From positions 1 to 50,898 of the forward strand of contig JAYMGJ010000316.1 of NCBI GenBank assembly GCA_037178675.1: a stretch of DNA of 50,898 nt, in the 5' to 3' direction. The stretch's first letter is position 1. The number at the start of each line of letters is the position of its first letter. Under the pieces are notes generated by a model, which worked only from the letters and a program-made list of their open reading frames with translations, did no database searches and was not told the origin of the DNA. Source of the stretch: Scleroderma bovista (taxonomy: Eukaryota > Basidiomycota > Agaricomycetes > Boletales > Sclerodermataceae). Positions 44,265 to 50,898 of this stretch are shown piece by piece. The translations under genes and the position numbers were made by a program.

Positions 44265-46339
44265 CATGACTTGGCTCATTGCGACCTCCATTTGCGACCG
44301 CTTCTGGTTGAGGTGACAACCAACAACCATTCATTGAGGGACTCGACAAACATCGCAGCACAGTGGAACAAACTCATTCTCAAACCCCTTTCCCAATTGA
44401 AGGGTTCCCTGACTGGAAATGTAGTGGTGGTCATTGACACTTTGGATGAGAGTGGTGTGGAGCACACAAGGACGACTGTACTTGAGGTCCTTGCTACATA
44501 TGGTGCAGAACTTCCAACAAACATCCGGATTCTCCTGACTTCTCGGCCACTTGTGGACATTGGGGAGGCATTAAACTCTGGTCGACATATCTATGCCAGG
44601 TCACTCAATGCCATTGATATGGAGTTGACCATACACGACATTCATCTCTATGTTTCTACCTGTCTGAAGAGTCTCTGTGACACATTCACTGACAAAGATT
44701 TCCAACAGCTCACTGCGAAATCTGGTGGGGTATTTGAATGGGCACGTCTGGCATGTGACTTCATGTCCCCCCGAATTGAGGTGATCCCAAAGGTCTGTTT
44801 CCATCAAATCATGTCTCATGCTTTTGGCGACGGAAGGACTCTTCTTGATGAAATGTATACCACATTTTTGAAGGATCTTTTCCGAGGGTCTGATGACCGC
44901 CAGGACTTTTGTTCAGTCATGCAGCAGATCCTGTGGTTGAAGGAGCCACTCCCTATCAGTGCATTGGACTTTATGCATGAAAGGTTCCCTCAGGAGGATG
45001 ACCGCTATCCTGTAGGGTTCATCCTCAACTTCATGGCATCACTGCTTGCTGATGCCAATGAGCTATCCACTCCTGTCCACACCCTGCACACTTCATTCTA
45101 TGATTTTTTGCTCAATAAGGAGTGAAGCAGAGAGTTCTTCATTGAGCAGGGTGACGCACATCGCAATCTTGTTGTTGCCTCACTTGCTGTCATGCAAGCC
45201 AGCCTTCATTTCAACATCTGTAAACTCGAAACATCTATATCCAACTCGGAGGTGGAAGACTTGGCAAAAAGGGTTGAAGAAAACACTCCACCACATCTAT
45301 TGTATTCATGTCAATTCTGGGCAACCCACCTTCAAGATGAAGAATTTGATCCAGACCTGGCACAATTAGTGAGGGGGCTGGTCACTGGAGAGCAGATGTT
45401 ATTTTGGTTGGAGGCCCTTGGTGTATCAAAGTTGATTAGGGAGGCCTGTGGGGCACTGATTGCTGCTGAGGGATGGTTACAGGTGAGTCTATTCATGTGT
45501 AACATGTGATGACATCCCACTAACATTGAATTAGAACTGAAGAATAGGGTATGAAGAACCTTTGATGTTCATCAAGGATGGGATCAAATTTGTTCAGAAC
45601 TTTGCTGGGATCATTGACAAGAGCACACCTCACCTGTACTTGGCAGCATTGCCATTTTCACCATCAAAGTCAATATTGGCAAGATCTCAGATTGAAATGT
45701 TTGCAGGAATTGCACAAGTTGCTGTAGGACAACAGGATGACTGGCCCAGGAATCAACAGATTCTTCAAGGGCACACAGACCAGGTCTGGTCAGTTGCATT
45801 CTCACCAGATGGAAGGCACATTGTGTCAGGTTCAGAGGATGAGACAATCCGACTTTGGGATGCACAGACAGGTGGCCAGGTGGGCAACCCCCTCCAAGGG
45901 CACACAGACTCAGTCTGGTCAGTTGCATTCTCACCAGATGGAAGGCACATTGTGTCAGGTTCAAGGGATAAGGCAATCCAACTTTGGGATGCACAGACAG
46001 GTGGCAATGTGGGAAACACCCTTAAAGAGCAAACCAGAAATTCCCTCTCAAGTACACTCTCACCAATCCACTTCTCATCTTCAGCTGCACATGCACTCCA
46101 TGATGCTCAGAGTCTTTTCATTAACATGTCCAATGTCAATGTGGACTACTGAGACCTGATTCACCTGTGGAATGATGGCTGGATTGTGGGTCCCAATGGG
46201 AAACTGTTGCTGTGGGTGCCTCCATCATACCATAAATTGTTTCATTATACTCCCTGGACACATCTGGTAATCCAAAGAGGTATTCCTGAGCTTGATTTGA
46301 GCAAGATGGCTCATGGCCCTGCTTGGCATAGATGTTACA
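44265..46339 (+). pseudogene. NLR3: 5'-truncated NACHT-WD40 copy with two WD40 units
   Basis: It begins inside NACHT at DLAH (LRPLLVEVTTNN), so the N terminus and Walker A are missing. Walker B NVVVVIDTLDESG, LLTSRP and FSPDGRH remain. The equivalent of the NLR1/NLR2 intron, GTGAGT...ATTAG, ends at about 45533. TGA at 45123-45125 and at 46150-46152 stand where the paralogues have Arg codons (CGA in NLR1 at the first site, CGA in both at the second). The exon-2 start region also carries a TGA and lacks the MGYEE Met. The coding sequence stops matching at CY (46339); the last codons CYTPVPEDN-stop continue at 50299-50327 beyond an insertion. Confidence 0.9.
45760..46017 (+). repeat. Two WD40 units of NLR3
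   Basis: Variable residues are D-Q and D-S at positions 6-7, with otherwise the same 129-base unit as NLR1 and NLR2. The array has either contracted or never expanded. Confidence 0.88.
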
Positions 46340-46448
46340 TCAGCAAATCTGCAAAATACTATCCGAGCTATTATGGCTTTATTCGTGCCTTTCGGGACAT
46401 TTAGAACTTAGTGGACTTTTTTTGGCGAGGCAACCAGCACAACGTAAC

Positions 46449-47033
46449 TGTTACAACCATGTCCAACTCCAGGTCTTATCCGGTCACTCCAGTCGCATCG
46501 CAGCTCTCTAACCCAACTCTGGTCACTCGTCACTTGCTCTGGTCACAGACGCACAGATAACCTTCCATTAAGTATGACCCTTGGTCTATACCCCATTCAC
46601 TCTTACTACACTTCACTGTCTGCCCTGCCTTGACGTGAGTTCTCCATGAACTCGATATATCCTATACTTTGTAGTATTTTCACTGGACCTGATTTATTTT
46701 ACCTGGACCTGACTGTATTTTCACCGGACCTGACCTAGTCCTTACTCCACTTGTCCCTAGGTTTCACTTAGTATAAGTACTCTGTAGATTATCCTGTATT
46801 CTCCAGTCTGAAATCATCTAAGTCACTACTCCTGTTCCTCTGTCTGCCTCCATCTCCATCTCCGTCTGACTGGAACCTACGCAAGGGATCAATGCTCGCT
46901 GTCCTTGTCGTTGAATCCAAATGGTCGCAACTCCGGCCCAGGCTAACCTCTGCCCAAACCTCTGACCTCCCCTCTCGTCCGCTTTCATCCAGACTTGACC
47001 AGATCCCCTACCGGAGTAGACCTGGACTTGACA
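46449..47033 (+). repeat. Solo LTR (585 bp) with 5-bp target duplication GTAAC
   Basis: It starts TGTTACAACC and ends GGACTTGACA. GTAAC lies on both sides (46444-46448 and 47034-47038). AGTATAAGTACTCTGTAG near 46770 looks like a promoter. It is nested in the terminal-inverted-repeat element, so it is younger than that insertion. 47039-47779 has no supported gene. Confidence 0.85.
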
Positions 47034-47779
47034 GTAACTAACGTAACTCGGAGAAAGTAAATTAAGTCCAGCAAGTCATAATAATGTCACGAAAAGTCAA
47101 AAAAAATGCAAAGTTGCTGAAATGTCAGAAAAGTACAGATAGACACTACTATTATACAACTTAATCATACATGGTCGAAGTAGCCACCATAGAGGTACAT
47201 CTAATGCAATAAATTGATTTTTATGCTGCTGTCCCCCAGTTTCCTGCGAAGACAGTTGGAGCTGGGTCTGCAAGCAAAGTAGAAGTGAGTATATGTACAG
47301 TATTACCACACTGCCGGGGAGGTGAGTGCCCCGATGATGAAGGTGCCAACATGATCTTGGCCAAAAGGGCTTTGCATGCTTTCAGTCATTGAAGGATACA
47401 AATGGTGACCAATGTTAGTGGTGGTATGATGGTGTGGTAGAGGACTTACGTGGTGACGGTGACGAATGTCATCAGTATGGTGGTGGTGGTGGTTGCATCG
47501 CACTTCGCTGGCATTGGCCAAGTGATCACCTCATCCTGCCATGCTAGCGAGTTGCACCACCATCTTATTGTCTCCGACTCGTGCGGGTGGCAGGCATGAT
47601 CCTGGCATGCATTCATGCATTCGTTCATGGTACTGTGTGTTGGGAGGTCTATTGGTATTAGTACTTACAAGATGAAAAATAAATGTACTGTCTCATTGTC
47701 ATGTCATTCCGGTGTGAGGGTGGTTGCATCTTGCATTCATTCGTTTGGGTGTTTGGTTGGTTGCGGTTGTGCCTATGAG

Positions 47780-48540
47780 CGTGAGCATGAGTTCCCACGC
47801 TGACTTGGCATTGTTGGTGGTGAAGTAGGTGTAAGATGTGCCCTTCATTCCAGTGTGCTGCAATCGGGTAAGTTAGTTGGTCATAGAGAACCAAAAGTAG
47901 ATGTACCCCTGTGCGACCAATGCGATGAATATAATCCTCACAATTATTTGGGAAGTCGTACTTCTGATACCATGTCATCAGCCCAGTAGTCGAATAGTTG
48001 AAGGTGATCACTTACAATAATATAGCCAACATCCTTCACATCTAAGTTGCCAAAAGAATGACCACAAAGTGAATATAGCAGGAAGTGCCAAGTAGAAATT
48101 GGCAGGATACATGAAGCAGATAGATAATCAATACACCCCAAACCATTGCCATAGAAGTGCATCTACAGACAGGACAAAGCGCTGAAGTTCCTGTCGGAGT
48201 GCCTGCCATGGAGTCCCTGCTGGAGCACTTACAAAAAGAAAACAAGTGTACCTAGACCACGGGATGCAACACCTGTGGCAATCAAATTGGAGAATGACCA
48301 GCCTTGAATTCACTTAGTACCCAATCACGTTCGTGCCTAGAGGTCTCTGTCAGAAATACAGATACAAGGACATGGGATCAATGCACTGTTCTTTGTCGCT
48401 GTAGATTGCAAGGGTGGGCCATCCATCTTGTCTGAGATATTTCGTGATATCGTTGGCCACCCTTTTTGTGGCTACAAATATCAAAACCTTGGCATTCTCA
48501 GAGCTGGTTTGATCAAGATGCTTGATTATGTGATAAAATA
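47780..48540 (-). pseudogene. dbp2: Captured fragment of a DEAD-box RNA helicase (Dbp2/DDX5 type), C-terminal helicase domain
   Basis: Exons on the minus strand, in order: [20 protein letters not shown] followed by [20 protein letters not shown] (48540 to about 48395); ERDWVLSEFKAGHSPI and ATGVASRGL (about 48335-48255, with a frame slip); NLDVKDVGYII (about 48050, followed by GTAAGT); YDFPNNCEDYIHRIGRTG (about 47970-47905, followed by GTACAT); and TGMKGTSYTYFTTNNAKS (about 47860). These are helicase motifs IV to VI of Dbp2. Introns are retained, so the fragment was taken from DNA, not from mRNA. No N-terminal half, start or stop is present. Confidence 0.85.
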
Positions 48541-49739
48541 GGGCAACTTCACTGTCGAGCCAGAAGAGGATGGCGGAAACTCCGAGAAGGTAAATAGGTG
48601 AGTGATGAATTTGGTGCATAGGCACAATATGTGCTTGTGGCCATAGAAGGGGTTAGGTTGCTGTGAAATGGACACTGCCAATTGGGACTTCTGATTAGTA
48701 CGTTGCAAGTAGGGAAAATAGAAGAGTGCGAGTGCTTACCAGTTGAGGATAAGTTATCTTGGGTGAGAGGTGTTTTGCAGTGCACAGAACTGCTTAGCCC
48801 AGTGCTGGCTAGAATGCTCGAACACATGGTCAGCAAATTTATTAACATAGAAGGAATGAAACACAAGAGTACTCTTGGAAGCCAGGATAGAACATTTGAC
48901 AATGCCAGATGCAGGTGAGGATGCGAATGGCAGAACATATCAATGAGTGATGAATCGATGGGACTTAGCAAAATTTTTGGGAGAGGGTAATTACATCAGC
49001 ATGTTGAACTCTTCCTCACTCCCCCACCTTCGTTACTAGGTGATCTGGTCACCCACACTGCCAACCTCAACTTTGCTGAAGCAATGAGTGGTACATGGTT
49101 TCCACAACATCATAGAACCAATGCTGACACCAACACACATCTCCCACCCTTGGTTGTTTCACTTCAAGTTTTGTTATTTCTCAAGACCTTTGCAAAATAC
49201 CTCAAACAATGCTGCAACTTGAGTCGTGGTGAGTCCACTGGTCTCTCCAACTTCCACTCCTTCTCTGACTGGTCGCACCTGTATAGTGGGGGCCATTTCT
49301 ACCTCCGTGTTTCATTGGATCCCCATATTATGGCAGGTGGGCTTGTGTGGGCGCCGTTTCTATCCTGGATGCTGACCGGCCCCCAGGCCAGCTCCTTGGC
49401 ACCCTCAAGTCAGTGAATTCCCTATGAGGTACTAGAGTTTAACTGATGATGCTCTTGCCCCACAGTCCAAGTGACTTAGGTGTGAAAAGGTGTCCTCTTC
49501 TTTCGAGAGTGACCATGGTTCGATTTTTTCAATGCTGTAAGCACATTCAACTGCGAGGGCAAGCTAGGTAGTACACATCCCTCAATTGCTTCCCTCACCA
49601 TCAACTGGTGCCCTCTAGTGCCACAATTATGCTTGTTGCGGTCTCCTGACAGGTGATACAAAAACCCAACAAAGACGAAGGTAAGCACAAGGTGGCGACG
49701 GTGTCAATATTTCGATGATCATGCAATAGCTGACCCCTC
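48541..49739. other. Element interior without an identifiable gene
   Basis: Frames on both strands (48549-48971 minus, 49084-49416 plus) are open but match nothing I know. The part adjoining the helicase exon (about 48560-48970 minus) may be intron-rich upstream sequence of the captured gene. A GAYRFGG-like match to any transposase is absent. Confidence 0.4.
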
Positions 49740-49952
49740 GAAGATTTGAAGGTCAGCAGGGTTGTTATCGAAGCTTATGTAGTTGCTGAGGTCATACAGG
49801 TGCCTAAATTTGAGTTTATGTCAAATGCCCGGCCAAGCCTGTTTGGATACCCTGCACCTGCGACACAGCCCAAGAAAGAGACTGCTGTGAAGGTGAAAGC
49901 AAGAGAAAAGAAGAAAGCTGCTGCTGAACAAGATGTCTGTTCGTGTGAGTAG
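49740..49952 (+). pseudogene. rpn2: Captured fragment of 26S proteasome regulatory subunit Rpn2 (PSMD1)
   Basis: EDLK (49740-49751), a 48-base GT...AG intron (49752-49799), then VPKFEFMSNARPSLFGYPAP and a Lys/Ala-rich continuation KKETAVKVKAREKKKAAAEQ. This is the segment after the repeat domain of Rpn2, where animals and fungi share a DLK-PKF-SN-PS-FAYP pattern followed by a charged stretch. Nothing else of Rpn2 is recognisable nearby. Identification rests on a short segment but on an exact exon junction. Confidence 0.65.
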
Positions 49953-50298
49953 TCGTCTCGTAACACCTTCCTTTCATACTGTCACTGCTATGTCTACATG
50001 TTTAATTGCTTTGGTATTACTCATGCTATAATCAATGACTGGTGCTATTTATTTGTGAGCTATGCAAGCTAATTGTAAGCATAAGTGAAATGGAAAAAAA
50101 AGGTCAGATTGTACAATAATGAGAATAAGTCAAAAAGGTCACCCTAGTGGAAAGTCACAAAGGTCCAAATAGTCAGAAAAGTCATCTGGATAGATGAAGG
50201 ATCTACATAAAAAAGTCCTAACACTATCCAGACTTATTTGACTATCTGCACCTAAAAAAGTCAAAAAAGTCATGGATAGTCATGTGAAGATTTGCTGA

Positions 50299-50898
50299 TG
50301 TACACACCTGTTCCTGAGGATAATTAGTTATTTGAGACAGACATTGATTACTTGACCTTCCTATGATACCTGTGGTTTGAGTTTTTACCAGTGTAATGAT
50401 CTTCCTGCATCTCTTAGTGATACATTGTAGAAATGTGGTGTGCACAGGGAAGCTCTCACCTAATTCAGATTGCATGAAGGTATACAAATGTGTATGGTAC
50501 TACATAAACTAAGTAATAGGATGGGTGGTCACCATCATCACTTTGTTGGCATCCTCAGACCTTGGCAGTCATTACCATGATCATCGCCGTCATCTGTAAG
50601 GGCAGTTATTGTGTTGATGGTTGTTGTCATCATCCGTCGGCAGTAGTTCTTGTCTCAGTAGTGGCATAGGACTTGGGTGTGCTAGTCATTACATTGGTAG
50701 TGGCAGTGGCGGTCGTCGTCATCGTCATTGATGCTGGTCATTTTGGTTGTTCCCATTGTTAGTGATTGCCTGTTGATGATGTCCTGGGCATTTGGTACAC
50801 TGGTGATAGTGGTGGCAGTCATCATCACATCATTGACAGTGGTGGTCATCATTATTGGGTGTGGCGGTCATTGGACTTGTGATGGTCATTGTCGTCGT
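50299..50898 (+). repeat. NLR3 3' end and duplicated flank
   Basis: 50299-50327 encodes the last codons of NLR3 (TPVPEDN and TAG at 50325-50327). The rest matches the NLR2 3' flank (26714-26909, 27211-27417 and 35497 onward) to the end of the window. It lacks both the 301-bp LTR and the Ty3 element, so it serves as an internal empty-site reference. Confidence 0.88.

Larger units (their letters stand above)
46340..50298. mobile_element. 3.96-kb terminal-inverted-repeat element carrying host gene fragments (Pack-type)
   Basis: It splits NLR3 between CY and TPVPEDN. The left end TCAGCAAATCT and right end AGATTTGCTGA are inverted; over the first 25 bases the ends match at 21 positions. The flanks are GATGTTACA on the left (46331-46339) and TGTACA (or GATGTACA, counting the terminal GA as flank) on the right. 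That is a 6-9 base target duplication with one base lost, compatible with a Mutator-like element but not proof of it. GACTTTT-type subterminal repeats lie near 50100-50290. No transposase is visible, so it is non-autonomous. It contains a Dbp2-like fragment, an Rpn2-like fragment and a nested solo LTR. Confidence 0.75.

Overview
The window looks like a transposon-rich accessory region of a basidiomycete genome, most likely an agaricomycete. Genes have many introns of about 50 bases with GT...AG borders. The decayed housekeeping genes read as fungal. The mobile elements (chromovirus, Ty1/copia, a KDZ-associated cysteine-cluster gene) and the NACHT-WD40 proteins are of the kinds seen in mushroom-forming fungi. 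I see no rRNA, tRNA or CRISPR array.

Layout. 1-2.0 kb: a stop-ridden multi-exon gene of a multicopy basidiomycete family. 2.4-7.6 kb: two ~2.1-kb LTR-like repeats in opposite orientation around a ~960-bp intron-dense island. 7.8-8.1 kb: a 299-bp LTR with a purine tract before it. 9.5 kb: a minisatellite. 9.86-14.9 kb (minus strand): NLR1, a NACHT-WD40 gene with 13 near-identical WD40 units and a broken 5' end. 15.7-21.1 kb: a decayed amino-acid permease, a largely readable M28 metallopeptidase and a decayed 3-ketoacyl-CoA reductase. 22.57-26.71 kb (plus strand): NLR2, an apparently intact paralogue with 8 WD40 units, divergent from NLR1. 27.42-35.50 kb: a complete Ty3/Gypsy chromovirus on the minus strand, with 682-bp LTRs, gag, pol joined by a probable -1 frameshift, and an extra ORF on the opposite strand. 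36.5-37.2 kb: a KDZ-associated gene fragment. 37.3-44.3 kb: rearranged Ty1/copia copies associated with a ~136-bp satellite and ~0.65-kb LTRs. 44.3-50.3 kb: NLR3, a 5'-truncated copy with 2 WD40 units, split near its stop codon by a 3.96-kb terminal-inverted-repeat element that carries exon fragments of a Dbp2-type RNA helicase and of proteasome subunit Rpn2. The last 0.6 kb repeats the 3' flank of NLR2.

How the parts fit. Three copies of one fungal NLR (STAND) gene differ mainly in the number and the seven variable residues of WD40 units that are otherwise almost identical. That is the architecture known from fungal allorecognition genes of the HET-D/HET-E type. Transposons have entered the copies and their flanks. 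Because the 3' flank exists twice, the empty sites of a solo LTR and of the Ty3 element can be read inside this window.

A second theme is decay at CpG. All ten differences between the two Ty3 LTRs are CpG to TpG/CpA transitions, and several pseudogene stops are TGA where the paralogue has CGA. This suggests a methylated, silenced neighbourhood in which the two larger NLR copies remain readable.
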